The translations under genes and the position numbers were made by a program. The notes under the pieces are model-generated. The model did not search any database. It was not told the origin of the DNA and worked only from the letters and a program-made list of their open reading frames with translations. A DNA stretch of 49,748 bases from positions 1 through 49,748 of the forward strand of contig JALLAZ010010388.1 in assembly GCA_036939755.1 (NCBI GenBank), given 5' to 3'. The first letter of the stretch is position 1; each line of letters starts with the position of its first letter. Source of the DNA: Stephanodiscus triporus. Its lineage: Eukaryota > Bacillariophyta > Thalassiosirophyceae > Thalassiosirales > Thalassiosiraceae. Positions 9,551-21,463 of this stretch are shown here, piece after piece.

Positions 9551-9929
9551 GCAAGGTTCGGTTGTGCTTTAGCAATGCACTGTGGTCTTGAAATATGTAG
9601 AGATTTCTATCGTACGCCCTAGATCTGTCATAGAGGCCGTACGGTGTGCTCTTCTACCTCTCTACCTAGAGTGTTACGAGAAGTCCAAATCGTGGACCGA
9701 AAGGGGGGCGACATAGTAGTAGTAGATTTGTCCCGACGGCAGCTCCTGAGCCACAGCAGAAGATAGGGAGAAGCTCCGTTTTGGATTATCGTAACAGCTG
9801 CAACAATGCGTTAGCCAGTCTGTAAATTTTGTGGATTTGGAGAACAAATCCAATGTGCAATTTCGACAAGAATTCAATTTTTGGAGCTAGTATCCTGGCA
9901 TTATATAAACAAACATAAAACAATCCTGT
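9551..9929. other. Intergenic spacer between two minus-strand genes
   Basis: Contains the presumed promoter of the DUF300 gene, including TATCGTA at 9608-9614, and the 3' end of the gene to its right. No further gene was seen. Confidence 0.5.
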
Positions 9930-12900
9930 CTAATCCACACGTGTGCGCTTGGGATCTCGTTCCAATTCATTGTTATTATGTCCATCACCGCTACTGCCAA
10001 CACCAACAAGTCCCCCGGGTTCATCTTTTGAGACAAGCTGCTCTGTCCCCACATCAGTAGCGACGTCACCTCCACCACTCACGACAGCTGTAGCTTCGCC
10101 AGCCTCCTCAAGAGATAACGCGACTTTTTCAATTTCATTCTCATCAGGAACATTACTTTCGGATGAGGAGTTGCCAATTCCTGTTCAGACGGCGAGAGTC
10201 ATATGAATGATTCGTCGGGGGGGGGGTTAGCATTTTATGAAGTACTGAAACACAGACATCCCATTAGCCAAAAAAACTCACCCAACTCTGTCAGCTCATC
10301 TTGCAACCTCCCCTTCAAATTCTTTAAATCCATTTGCATCTCTAGCAGTAATCCTTCGACCTTATTCGAACGGCTCTTCCCCGCGATTAGGCACTGCTCG
10401 TTCAAGCTGCGGAGACGTTTCTGGCGCAAGAGACGATTACGCAGCTGTAGGACCTTACCCTTAAGGGCATTAATTTCTTCTTGACGAGACTCGTAAACGC
10501 TCAAGGTGGATGACATGGTGGGTATGACCTTGCGTGTGTGCGCATCGTAGATTGAAATGAGTTCATGATCAAACAAGAAATGAATGTTCGGTGACATCGT
10601 ATTGGAGAGAGTATTTGAAAGAAAAGAAAAAACAGGACAAGACGCACCCTTGGCTTATCCACCTCATAAACCACCTTCCGAACAGTCTCGTCCAAAATAT
10701 CCAACGGGATGACACTGGGATAATTCTTCAAATCGTCGGGCGCAGCGACCAATCCCGAACCAAACGGGAGCAGTGTGCGTTCATTGTCATACTGCCCGAC
10801 TGACTTGGGCGATGAAGACCCATCATCCTTCATTGCGCTGGCATCATCATTGGGATTTACACCAACGAGGGCGGAATCGATGTATCCCGTCATGGCCAAT
10901 GCGTCATGGTCGACGCAATTTGCCAATGCAGTTTGAATCATATTTTCCCACCGCTTGATAAGAGCAGAATAGGACACATGGGCAAGTGCGGGTAATTTCT
11001 CAGGATTAAAATCAACCTCGGCAGGTGCGAAGGTTTGGACTAGGCCCGACTTTGAAAGCTTGACAGAGACGGCAGCGGGTTTCACTATGAAATCATGCTT
11101 CTCAGTGGAGGCTGCGGCGGGAGCTTTATCCTCCTCATTTTTCGGTGGCGTGTCCACATCCATCGCATCGCCATCATTATCCCCCTTGCTGTCTGACGAC
11201 GATGAATCGTTCTTGTCCATAGCCTTTGAATCATTGCCGGATTCCTCTCCATTGGCATTCTTGACGGCAGAGGACACGACCGTCCTCATCGCGGGACCAT
11301 CGACGGAAACCACGATTCCCTCTTCCCCAGTCGAGGTGACAATTACCTCGTCGCCAACGAGCAGCCATCCGCTTGACAGCGGCACTGTCGTTGTGCTCGT
11401 GGCCCCCTTCTCACCATCATCCTCTGCGCCCGATGCCTTCGCGCAGATGCCACCCACGCCCACGGCCCTCCAATCGTTGGTCGCTCCCCCCCTTTTCCTT
11501 GTAGCTCCGCTGACGTCGACGCCTCTTTTAGGGCCCTTGATTTCCTCCCCCAGAGACATCAGGGTCGCCAGGACTTCCCTCATGCCCTTGTTGCCACCGC
11601 TCGACCGAGTGCTAACGCTCCTCCCGCTGCACTCGTCGTCCGCCAGCTTGACGCATCGCTCGATCAGTCCCGTGAGGCACTCGTCGATAGCAATCGCCTC
11701 CCCCCTGTAATTCGCCAGGTGGGCAGAAAGGTGGCCACGGACCAACGCCGACACGGCCTCGACTCGCAGTCGCTCCGCTCGCGCCGCGTTGAGCTCAGCC
11801 CTCGTCCTGCCGACGGTCTTGCGATACGTCGACAGGTCGGCGTCGACGTCGCGGGGGTTCACCTCCCACCGTCGCAATCGCAGCCTCGTCTTGGTCGGCG
11901 TCGACTCCTGAGGACGGGGGGGCTGGAAGGTGGTGATGGAGTCGACCACGTTCGGCGGACGGGGGCGGCGGTCGTCGGTCGAGGACGAGTACGCGGCGGC
12001 CGACGACGTCGACATCCCATCGTCGTCGAGGGGCGCCACGAAGGACGCCAGCTCCCCCCCCAGCGCGCGTCGTCGCGCCTCCCTGGTCGGGACGACGAAC
12101 GCGCTCCCCGCGCCCCCGCCCCTGACTTTGCCCCTGGCGCCGCCACCCATCGTCTCGTCCTCGACGTCTTCGTCTCGATCGCCGGACTCGTCCCCGGCGG
12201 CATCGTCGTCGTCGGCGTCGGGTTCGGCGTCGTCGTCGTCGCCCCCCCCCCTCGACGTCCGCGTTGACCATCGTCCCGTCGCCGTCGTCGTCCTCAAGGT
12301 CGTCGTCGTCGTCGCGATCGCCGGACGACGCGCCCTCGGCGGCCGCCGCCGAGTGCCGACGTCGACGCGCCGACGCGGCGTCCGCGCCCGCGCATCTGCG
12401 CGCCCGCGCCACGTCGGACTTGACCTCGCTCCTGTACAGCCTTCGGAATCCGTCGACCCCGGGGATGTGACGGTGTCGCGTGCGTCGCTGCTCCTCGGTG
12501 AGCACGTCGAGGAAGGAGGTCATGGACGTGGGCAGGGTGTTCGGATCGTCGACGATAACGGTCGCGCCCGTCCCCCCCCCGCGCTCGCGCAGGAGACGGT
12601 CGCCGCCCTCGGGGTTGCCGGAGGACGAGGCGGATGCCGCCGTCGCGCCGCCTTGGGATCGGAGCGCGGCCGCGACGTTGGCGGAGGATGAGGCGGACTC
12701 GGGGGCAGGGGGGAAGGCGCCGATGTTCAGGAGGAGGGACGCCTCGAAGTCGTCGCCGCCCTTGCTCCTGGCGGTGGGGACCCCGGGGTCGTCGTCGTCC
12801 TCCTCCTCCTCCTCCTCCTCCTCCTCCTCCTCCCCGTCCTCCTCTTCCTCCTCCTCCACCTCCTCGTCTTCGTCCTCGTCGTCACGGGCCCTCGCGTCGA

Positions 12901-13523
12901 CGTCCTCCCCCTCGTCAATGTCGGTGTCAGCGCGGTCGCGGTCATCTTCTTCGTCTTCGTCTTCGCCTTCGTCGCCCCCGGAGGCGTCGTCGCGATCGAC
13001 TGGACGTCGGGCGTCGGCGTAGAGTCCGTCGAGACGGGGACGGGGGGGGAGAAAAGAAACGAAAACAAAAGACGAATCGACGCGTGAGGGAGGGGCGGCG
13101 GGAGGGGGGTCAGGGGGGGGGATTGAGGGGGGAATTTCGGTCGCACTCACCGTCCTCGACCTCGATCTCCTCGTTGTCTTGATCCGGGTCCTCCGCGCCG
13201 CTGGCGGGAGGACTGACGTCGCGATCGCCCACCACGACGCGCACGACGACATGGTCGTTCCCAGTCGTCCCGGTCGACGACGACGACGGACCGCCGTTGC
13301 GAGTGGGAGAGGCAGCGACGGAGCCGACGACGGCGCGGAGTCGGCGGACATGGGACGACGACGACGACGACGCGACTCCTGCCCTCGTCGCAGTCGCCGA
13401 TCCGGACGCTTCGCCCGTCGAGGCGCCGTCGTCGTCGTCGTCGCCGTCGCCGTCGTCGCGGACTGGATTGGCGGCGTCGCCGATCCCCCCCGATTTCTTC
13501 TTGCCGATGAACTTGTTCCACAT
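9930..13523 (-). CDS. Large acidic/coiled-coil protein of unknown function, four exons, one frameshift
   Basis: Exons read on the minus strand: 13523-13151, 12999-10648, 10528-10282 and 10180-9930. Donors are G|GTGAGT, AGG|GTGCGT and G|GTGAGT, and acceptors are CCAG, GCAAG and ACAG. Lengths sum to 3223, exactly one base over a multiple of three. The extra base lies in a run of Gs at 12242-12251 where the frame changes from ADVEGGG to GGGDDDDAEPD. The protein (about 1073 residues) starts MWNKFIGKKK and has a long Asp/Glu tract. A segment likely to be conserved follows (SMTSFLDVLTEEQRRTR), then a helical region, a possible SH3-like stretch (GDEVIVTSTGEEGIVVSV) and a C-terminal coiled coil. It ends in DPKRTRVD, a possible nuclear signal. 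I recognise no family. An upstream in-frame ATG at 13634 would add a poly-Gln leader. Confidence 0.6.
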
Positions 13524-13913
13524 ATTTATTACATATATTCTCGTCTCGATGGAGTTGATTCCCGTGCGGTCGTTTCGTCCGAGTTGTTGTTGTTGTTGTT
13601 GTTGTTGTTTTACTAAGGAGTTGGGAGTTGTCATTACTCTGGCGGACGTGGGAATAAATAGTACGTTGCTCTATCTCTACACTGGAGACGGCGTTTTTTG
13701 TTTTTTGTTTATCTTTGGTCTTTGGGGGGCCCGGGTTTTAAGCTGGGGTGGAGGGAGGTGGTGAGGCCTTGAATTTTTTGCCTCTTTCATAAGTAATATT
13801 TTATCGTATCACCCTGTTCCCTCCAGGCATCTCACTCCACGTCAGAAGTGCGCGCGGGCGGGAATCTTTCTGCACTCTTCTCTTCAAAAAGCTATTTTTC
13901 GTGTCCGCTACTT

Positions 13914-13921
13914 CTACGTAG
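13914..13921. promoter_or_regulatory. CTACGTAG palindrome upstream of chlM
   Basis: Exact octamer 65 bp before the ATG at 13987, at a position similar to the copies upstream of other genes here. Its function is inferred from recurrence and placement only. Confidence 0.4.
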
Positions 13922-13986
13922 GAATCGATATCTCGGCAGAACCGCAGGCTCACTGTTCCATACATACCACCTTCGACGACCGCACC

Positions 13987-14903
13987 ATGAAGATTTCCGA
14001 CGCATTCGCCGCCTCGGCGGTGACCTTCGCCGTCGCCACTCGAACCGCCTCCGCCTTCTCCCCCGCTGCCTTCCCGGCCGCCGTTGGCGGCAGGACCGCC
14101 CTGTACTCCTCCGTCGACGACAAGACGGAGGTGCGCGAGTACTTCAACAACGAGGGATTCAGCCGCTGGAACAAGATCTACTCCGATTCGGACGAGGTCA
14201 ACACCGTGCAATTGGACATACGTAAGGGACACGACATGACGATACAGAAGATATTGGGCTGGGTTCGCGACGATGGGGACATCGCGGGGAAGACCGTATG
14301 CGACTGCGGATGCGGCGTGGGAAGTTTGGCCATCCCCCTGGCGCAGATGGGTGAGTCCGCTCGGACCCGACTTACATAGACAATATTCATATTCTTTCGC
14401 TGCGCTCCATGAGAAAATTTCCGTGCATTCTTCCTGACGATACTGGCCGTCGTGTCGTTAATACAGGAGCGCGAATTTCGGCCAGCGACATCTCCGACGC
14501 CATGGCCAGCGAGGCCGCGGAACGCGCCAAGTCCATGGGCATCGAGAACGCCAAATTTTACACTTCCGACCTCGAATCGGTTACGGGTAGGTATAACACG
14601 GTCACATGCGTCGACGTGGCCATTCACTACCCCACGGAGAAGATGGCGGAGATGGTCGCACACCTATGCTCCCTGGCGGACGAGCGCGTCATGATATCAT
14701 TCGCGCCCAAAACATGGTACTACGAATTGCTGAAAAAGGTCGGAGAGCTCTTCCCCGGACCGTCGAAGACGACGCGCGCGTATTTGCACGACGAGGCGGT
14801 GGTTCGGGATGCGTTGGAGAAGGCAGGATTCAGTGTGGCGAGGGAGGAGATGACCGGGACGTCATTTTACTTCTCGAGGCTTCTTGAGGCCAAGCGTGTC
14901 TAA
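13987..14903 (+). CDS. chlM: Magnesium-protoporphyrin IX methyltransferase, plastid
   Basis: Two exons, 13987-14350 and 14467-14903, joined by a 116-bp intron (G|GTGAGT ... ACAG) inside Met-Gly. Together they encode 266 residues. The enzyme methylates the ring-C propionate of Mg-protoporphyrin IX using S-adenosylmethionine, the step after Mg chelatase in chlorophyll synthesis. The SAM site is visible as VCDCGCGVGSLAIPLAQMGA (about residues 104-123). ISASDISDAMASEAAERA follows, and the tail GTSFYFSRLLEAKRV is characteristic of ChlM. The first 25 residues form a signal-peptide-like hydrophobic stretch ending in TASAFSP. This is the ASAFAP-type motif with a conserved Phe that directs proteins through the extra membranes of heterokont plastids. 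It is divergent from the unknown gene to its left. The length fits the family plus a bipartite presequence. Confidence 0.93.
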
Positions 14904-15773
14904 TTTCTTATCAAACTTTTAGATATCATTTAATTGATGGAACGAATTTGGAGGTGAAGTTTATTAGTTTGTGCGTTGTATCATGAACACGTATCGTACT
15001 GCGGACCTGTCATTGATCTGAATTTTCGGAAATCGCTACAGATTTACTTGGTGCGCATGTTCGACTTTTTCTTTTTGGATGTAAGGTGTGATGCCAGCCC
15101 AGCACAGACCACAAGTATTATGGTAGCGACAATAAATCATATCATAATATGATAGAACGTTGAATACCGTATTAGTTACAGACATGGCTATGCAATATTC
15201 GAACCATCAGCATCAACAATGACAAGGTAAAACAAGGAAGTATAAATCACTGATCGGGCAGTACTTTCCATTTCCGCACCCTCAGGGTTTGCCAAACAAA
15301 GTGCTGTGCAAACGACATGGTCTTTAGATGATGCATAGGTGCTTGGGTTGGTTGGTCCTGTACTTCTTGCAACGCATTTGGGATTTTATAAGTAAGAAAT
15401 TCATGTGGACAGATCCTAATACCACTTACATTACTGATCCTTATTCCAACCTGACTTGGGTTGCGATCAAGGTATTGAAATGAAATTTACGTGAGATTCT
15501 GGCCGTATGTTCTTCCTGAGTGAAGGAAGCTGCTAGCTCTTTCTTTGATCTACCTTTGATAGTCTAGAAAGCAACATATCTATTATTCTTATTGATCTTT
15601 CCTGAAAATTAGATTGCAATATAAAAAGGATGATTCCGTTGAAAACATACAATGAGATTCCATCAAAATGTGCTTGTATTGTAGCCTTCGACCATTGCTC
15701 TTCTAGCCAAGACGAATGTAGCCCAGACATTTTCAATATTCCACTACTTGTTGTATTTTTCTATTTTGATGGA
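14904..15773. other. Convergent spacer of about 870 bp without a supported gene
   Basis: AT-rich DNA between the chlM and eIF4E stop codons. Frames on both strands are short and unlike known proteins. TATCGTA occurs once (14992-14998). No tRNA-like fold or repeat was recognised. Confidence 0.5.
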
Positions 15774-16950
15774 TCAGGAGTGGTCCTTCCACTCAAACCT
15801 TGGATTGTTCTTCACCGCCTTATTAGCAGGCAGCCCGTGAGTAATCGTCTCCAACAACCGGCTCCTGATCCTCTCCTTTACCACCCCGTCCTTCGTGTCG
15901 AGCCACAATTCAAGCTTGAATATTGGGTAGGTCTTGCTCTTATCGACAACCCTTGCTCCATTGATATGAAAGCCCATTGAGGGATCTTCCATCATCTCGC
16001 CAATCACACCTAACACAATATTCTGCCAAAACAAATCCAGCACCTCTCCATCCATGCTGGACCTCCAGAACCATTCTCCCCCTGACTTATTCCTGGTATC
16101 ACCCCACTCGGGCTCAATCCCCTTCTTGAACAGACTGTATTCCTCGATTATCTCGTTGTTCAGCCCAACGCGTCTCTTAGACTCGCCATCGAAAAAGACC
16201 TTGCTGGGATGCGGGATGTGGTTGAAGTAGCGCCAGAAGTCTTCGATGGTGGAGAACGTGCATAGCTCTTTCATAGAATCTTTCCATGCGTTGGGGTCCT
16301 TTTTGTGACCACCAGTGTGCTTCCACAACACCCACTCTGTAATAATTAACATGAGTGGCAAAGGAAGTGAGCTAACAGTAAGAACATGAGGGACAGAGCA
16401 ACAGATCTCAAACGTGTCGGGGCACGGCAAGGTCGCGATTACTCGAACGAGTTCATCAAATTCGACACATAGGATTCTACCAATTTCAGCCAAAAACTCA
16501 TTTCATCTCTTCCACCAAGACGCTTATCTTCCCTCGGAGAACAAGCTAACCCTCATCTAAACCTCATTCGAGCTCAAGACATACAGGCCAGAGGGAAACA
16601 CCACCAAAACCAGTTCCGATAGGCTCCAAGAAATATGGTTTTCTTTAACAGACAGAAGATCGTCCAAGTGCCGAAACGAAAACGACAGTGCTGAGGAAGC
16701 TTCTATTGACATAAACAATCGCCGCGATTGGACGATGCCGACGGAGAGGACGTCGACCAGTCGCATTTTTGCCGCCGAGGACAGATGAATCACAGCCGAG
16801 AATGAGCAACCGCCATCCGCCTTCGTGGCCCTGATTCTCAACCCACGCGATCAAAATAACGATGACTTTTCGCCGTTCGCCTCCCTGCCTTGATTGCCGC
16901 GAGACCTTACCATGTTCCAGAGGGTGGAGATTATTAGGTTTCCCCTCCAT
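15774..16950 (-). CDS. eIF4E: Translation initiation factor eIF4E (cap-binding protein)
   Basis: Two exons: a 40-nt first exon at 16950-16911 (MEGKPNNLHPLEH) and a second at 16336-15774. They are separated by a 575-bp intron (G|GTAAGG ... TTACAG), the longest seen in the window. Joining gives HPLEHEWVLWKHTGG, the usual eIF4E entry motif, and 200 residues in total. The three cap-binding tryptophans appear conserved: Trp31 in DPNAWKD, the Trp in GIEPEWGD and the Trp in KLELWLDT. FSTIEDFWRYFNHI is the binding face for eIF4G-type partners. A roughly 12-residue insertion (DGESKRRVGLNNEI) lies between the FWRYFNHI helix and YSLFKKGIEP. The protein binds the mRNA 5' cap in the cytoplasm. It shares a short divergent promoter (220 bp) with nse4. 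The residue context resembles class I eIF4E. Confidence 0.92.
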
Positions 16951-17170
16951 TGAATTGGGAAATGGCCGACGGTGGGGCGGGCCCGGACGCGGAACGGGAG
17001 ACGGATAGACGGGCGCGCGGTGTGTGTAGTATGTACGTACTTATGTATGTAGAGTTGGTGGTAGATAAACGATACACGATGCGATACCATACACGAATTT
17101 ATTTGGCGCGGCACGAATTGTATTGTACTCCTATTATTTATTAGGTGGTAACACTGAGAACGGATCAACC

Positions 17171-18698
17171 ATGGCGAAGAAGCGAAGCCCCGAGGACGAC
17201 AACGAGGACAACGTTGACCGCGATGACGACGAGGCAGACGAAGACAATGCGGACGACGACGACGAGGAGGAGGAGGAGGATCACGCCAATGCCGCCCGCC
17301 GTCGCAAGAAGAAGAAGAAAAAACGAGTCCGAATCATGAACCATTCAGGACAGACCGACGCCGATCGTCGCCTGCTGCGCCGTCGTCAGCGCGAGCTGCA
17401 CAACGACATCGCCGCCGGGGGCGGCGACGGCGGCGGTGGAGGTGGATCGGGTGGGGGGGCAGATAATGCAGACGATCTGACCCGTTTGCGCGCTCAGAAT
17501 AACGAGCTTTGGCGGGACGTGCGGTACACCCGTGAGGCCGTGCTGGATTCGGAGAACGTAGATTTGATCGCCAGCAAGGCTGCCAGGCAGGCGGAGAAGA
17601 TCATTCAGGTGAGTTCGGTGAACTGCCCATAATTGTTTTTTGTCAAACTCGAAAATACATTTTTTTATCCTCCGTCATTGTTTTTCATTTATGGGATCAT
17701 TCACCAGGTTCCCCGCTACGACGCCGTCCGCCTGGCCCAATCACTCGTTAAAAAGGGCACTGTCCGTACAGGCTCCTCGTCTCAATTCAACTGGCGAGAC
17801 CTGGGTTTTCAGGTGGGCGTGTGCTTCAATTCGCTGCCCCCCAACGTCTCCTTCCTCTACGGACCACTCGACGCCGAGTACGCCCCCAAGGAAAGGAAGA
17901 AGGTCGAGAGGCGCAAGAAGGCGCAGGAGGAGGAAAGCGAGAACGAGGAGGAAGAACAGCCGGAGGATGTTGATCAGGCTGGGCAAAAGAAAAGCGATGG
18001 TAATGAATTATCCGCCGTGCAGAAGCACATATCAGTCATATACAAGACGCTGTTGGAGCGGTCGCGCGGGGCTAGGGGGGAGGCAAACGAGAAGTGGAAG
18101 GAACACGAGTCCAGACTGTCGCGGGAGATTGACGATGAGCGCGTCATCGAAAAGAAGCAGAAGAAGTTCCTCCGAGAAAATTCCCATGTGAGCGCCGTCG
18201 AGTGCCTCTTCAATCCAAGGAGTTTCACGCAGACGGTGGAGGTGAGAGGAATGAGGCGATGTGTGTGTTTTCGACTACACCGTCTTCCTTCGCACTCATG
18301 AATTTGATCCCAATTTGTTCTTCCTCATTTCCCCAGAACATTTTTCACTTTAGCTTCATGGTCAAGGAATCGAAAGCTGCCATTAAGACGCGGACTGTGG
18401 AAGAGGCGGAGGAATACGGCGGATTGCCGGGGCCGGTGATCAGGCCTGCAGATGAAAACGACAAACCCCCGCCGAGGCAAGCGATTGTCAGCTTAAACAT
18501 GAAGGTGAGGAACTAATTTCTCACGGATTTTCTTATTGATAATGACTTCCGCTTGCGTTCACTCAGTATTTTTACTCTCTATTTATTAAGGATTGGAGTG
18601 ACATGTGCAAGGCGTACAATGTGAAGGAAAGCTATGTTCCCCATCGGGTGGACGGCAAGGTTGCAAAGAAGGAAAAGAAGGGACGCAATTCCAATTAG
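17171..18698 (+). CDS. nse4: Nse4, kleisin subunit of the SMC5/6 complex
   Basis: Four exons, 17171-17608, 17708-18241, 18337-18504 and 18591-18698, all in phase 0, giving 415 residues. Introns are 99, 95 and 86 bp with GTGAG donors. The N-terminus is highly acidic and then Lys/Arg-rich, followed by a helical segment (LTRLRAQNNELWRDVRYTREAV). The middle has FNWRDLGFQVGVCFNSLPP. The C-terminal Nse4 domain is clear: FNPRSFTQTVENIFHFSFMVKESKAAI (positions 18209-18386), with a conserved final segment in the last exon. Nse4 bridges the Smc5 and Smc6 heads and works with Nse1/Nse3 in DNA repair and chromosome segregation in the nucleus. The start at 17171 has a good context (CCATGG). The Asp/Glu/Lys leader and the Gly-rich linker near residue 85 are longer than in yeast or human Nse4. 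Confidence 0.92.
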
Positions 18699-18893
18699 GA
18701 TTATTCTGACGTGGTGGAATCTTTTGATTTAGGGTAATGTGAAGTAAGAGAGAGGTTGGCAGTGTGCCGTTTAATTATTTTTGAGTTGAGGGGGGATTCC
18801 GTTTTTTTTATAATGAATAGAAACGTTTCATGTTTGAGTGTACGGCCTTGTGAAACTTCAATCGAACACTCAGTCCTGTGGGATATTTGTTAA

Positions 18894-19685
18894 CTATCTT
18901 TTAATCCCATCGTTCGCTCCCTCACCATCATCCTCGGCCTCCACCGCACCGCGCGTGAAGCTGATGTACGCTGTCCAGAAGAAGCTCACAATGTGCCTGA
19001 AGGGCATGCTGTAGTGAATCGGCATGCTGAACTGGACGCAATCGACTGGTCCCCAGAGCTTGATCATGGCCGTGAGGTCCTCCTCCTTGTTGTCCCAATA
19101 CTTCGCACACCCGTCCCTGACCCAATCGATTGGGTTCCAAGTTTTGCCCGTCACGACCTCCTTGCACGCGTAATACGACGGGAAGTAGAGGAAGGGTAGG
19201 TGCACGAATACGTCGAACGCGACCATCTTCGCCGCGTCGATCATCCCCGCTTTGTCTTTCAACTTTTCCGACAGGGACAATGTCGCGAATCTCCGACGCG
19301 TGGGGAACCACTTCGAGAACTGATTCACCATCAGCCAGTATTGAAAGCCCCCGAGGTAGGCGAAGCCGAATACAACGAAGATGGCGTTGCGCTTGTAATC
19401 GATGTCGTCGAAGTTACGTCGATCCACGACCACCTGCACCATGATGTCGGCCGCCGACGTCTTGGTCGTGGCGACGCCCAGCTGGAAGAGAAAAGGGTTC
19501 CGTTCCGCGAAGGATTTCGATGCATCGGATTTCGCCGCCGCATCCTCGGCGGAGTTGGCATTGTTGGTGCCGTTTTTTGCGTTGGCGTTGGTGCGTCGAA
19601 CGCCGCGGGGGCAGCGCACACACAACGACGATGGCGGTGACCGACATGATAGCACTCGTCGGGAGAGCGAGGATGCGGCGAACAT
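18894..19685 (-). CDS. Mpv17/PMP22-family membrane protein
   Basis: 263 residues, single exon. The first ~30 residues are Ser/Arg/Cys-rich with few acids, consistent with a mitochondrial presequence. A low-complexity Ala/Asn spacer follows. Mpv17-family features include ATTKTSAADIMVQ (about 71-83), then GFAYLGGFQYWLMVNQFSKWFP (about 103-124). AFDVFVHLPFLYFPSYY follows, and the C-terminal signature is WGPVDCVQFSMPIHYSMPFR. Family members are four-helix proteins of the inner mitochondrial or peroxisomal membrane; some form channels linked to mtDNA maintenance or stress. The exact role here is unknown. The gene is convergent with nse4, and the stop codons are about 200 bp apart. Confidence 0.85.
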   Translation of the reverse strand: MFAASSLSRRVLSCRSPPSSLCVRCPRGVRRTNANAKNGTNNANSAEDAAAKSDASKSFAERNPFLFQLGVATTKTSAADIMVQVVVDRRNFDDIDYKRNAIFVVFGFAYLGGFQYWLMVNQFSKWFPTRRRFATLSLSEKLKDKAGMIDAAKMVAFDVFVHLPFLYFPSYYACKEVVTGKTWNPIDWVRDGCAKYWDNKEEDLTAMIKLWGPVDCVQFSMPIHYSMPFRHIVSFFWTAYISFTRGAVEAEDDGEGANDGIKR

Positions 19686-20830
19686 TATTTTTTGGGTGTG
19701 CTTTCTCTCTTGTTACTTACTCTTCTAGTAACCTGTGTGATACTCAAAGCCAATGTTTATGGCGTATCGTGGCTTGGGAGTATGGTGTGTTGTTGTGTCT
19801 CACCTCTGACTTCTCTGGAGATTGTCAGAGTGACGTGTCCAAATTTTATTCAACTAGAGTAGGATCTAGAATTCGCGCGTCGTTTTTTGCCCGTGGACAA
19901 AAGTGGCGGGAGCACATAAGTACCTCTTAAAGCTCTTCTCGACAACCAACATTAAAACTTCGAAATGGACCAAGAACGCAGCTTCATTTGGACGGTGACG
20001 ATAAGGAGGCAGGAACGTGAAATTTCCGAAGGGATGAGAGCGTCAGAAAAAGACAGTGAGGATCTTCCGACTCAAGGGAAGAAGAATGAAAAGTCAAAGC
20101 GTCGAACGGGGGAGGGAACAAATTGTTGGCGGACATGCAGAACAGGAACAGATGGCGCCGACTGAGGTTGCGGCGGAAAATGAGGTGGCGCACGGAGTTG
20201 GAGCGGGTGACATGGAGAGGGCGCCTCTCCACTACATTCAGGGGCGCTGATGGAGCCCAGGAGTATATCGATCGTTGAGGCTTCTGGGGAAGCCTTTACA
20301 GGTAGCATGGGAGAGAGCGTTCATCGCTCTTCCCACTTTTTAATTATAATTTCCGATTACTAAGTTCTACTCAGGCACACCTAATCGCCGCATCCTGTGA
20401 AGGGAAGCTGATATTGCCGTTGCATCAACACAAATCTGCATCATCGAAGACGGCGCTCGATTCTATCCTAGCCCAAAGCTGAGCGAGGCTGGGACGATCG
20501 GAGATATATTCAATGTCGAAATGAGTTCTTGAGCCAGCCAAATTAGACAGTGGTGTGGGCTACAAGTTACGTCTGCCTTAGCGAGTGCATGTGAGAGGCG
20601 TACGATGATAAAAAAATCTCCCCCTTAAATATGTGACACCCCCCCAACCTTTCCCCACCCAACGAAGAAAACTTTTGTACTCTCTAGGATGGACTTATTT
20701 TTATCAATCTTTCCGTGACCAAGAGACAGAGAAGTACGATACTCTCGAGGTGATATGAATTATCTCTTTCATTCTGGCAAGTATTTCTCGACAAGGTTTC
20801 AGGCATTTGAAAGTCTGACCCCAGCCCTCC
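19686..20830. other. Spacer of about 1.1 kb, no supported gene
   Basis: A 66-codon plus frame starting at 19965 has a good ATG context (CGAAATGG) and a charged product, but I see no family, splice sites or continuation that would support it. TACGATA lies at 20735-20741. C-rich and T-rich runs occur around 20620-20660. No RNA gene was recognised. Confidence 0.45.
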
Positions 20831-21463
20831 CTATGGCGCGATCTCGGTGTATCCATCCTTCTTCTTGCTGCATAGATAGATCGTCACACCTACAAGGACG
20901 ACGCCTGCTCCGCTGTAGTACGCATAGGGCGGGATATTTCCAAAGAAGCTATCTCCATCGGCTTCATCAACGGTATCGTCGTCGACTTCCTTCACTTCTT
21001 CGGCATCGGTAATCTCTGGCTCTGGAGAAGCGTCTTCTTTTTCTTCTTCGGCATCAGCATCCTCTGGCTCGGGAGCGACTTCTTCGTTCGCGTCTTCCTC
21101 TTTCTTGCGCTTGTGGCGGACTGCCGTCTAGTTGAGAAAAAACGAGCCCGCTCATTAGCGACACTTATACAACACACAAAAAGCACCGTGATTGCAAGAA
21201 ATGATTGATCTCCTCACCTCTTCCAACACGGCTTCTTCATCTCCATCATCGGGCGCGCGGTATTCGTCACCAGTCCTGGCATAATTTTTCCTGAGACTAC
21301 GAAGATTCGCACGCGCAGGGTTATCGAGGATATCATACCTCCCATCGCTATTCACCGCAATGAGGCCGTCCTCGCCCACGGCAGTGGCTGCCGAAAGTCC
21401 TGTGGCGAAAACTGTTGCCACGAGGAGGCTGAGGCCGGCGGACGCAAGAGGGAAAATCTTCAT
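20831..21463 (-). CDS. Small type I membrane protein with signal peptide and acidic ectodomain
   Basis: Two exons, 21463-21218 and 21127-20831, with intron GAG|GTGAGG ... CTAG|ACG; 180 residues. The signal peptide is obvious (MKIFPLASAGLSLLVATVFA, probable cleavage after SAATA). The mature part is hydrophilic, with KRKKEEDANEE and a twofold acidic motif (APEPEDADAEEEKEDA, then SPEPEITDAEEVKEVD). It ends with a single hydrophobic helix (YYSGAGVVLVGVTIYLC) and the short basic tail SKKKDGYTEIAP, inferred to be cytosolic. No enzyme motif is present and I recognise no family. The GYTEIAP end has a tyrosine that could act in sorting. The gene is head-to-head with the amino-acid transporter, 333 bp between start codons. 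Confidence 0.75.

Noticed and set aside
19965..20165. 66-codon plus frame with good ATG context
   Set aside because: No family, no splice partners and no conserved-looking segment; left as spacer.
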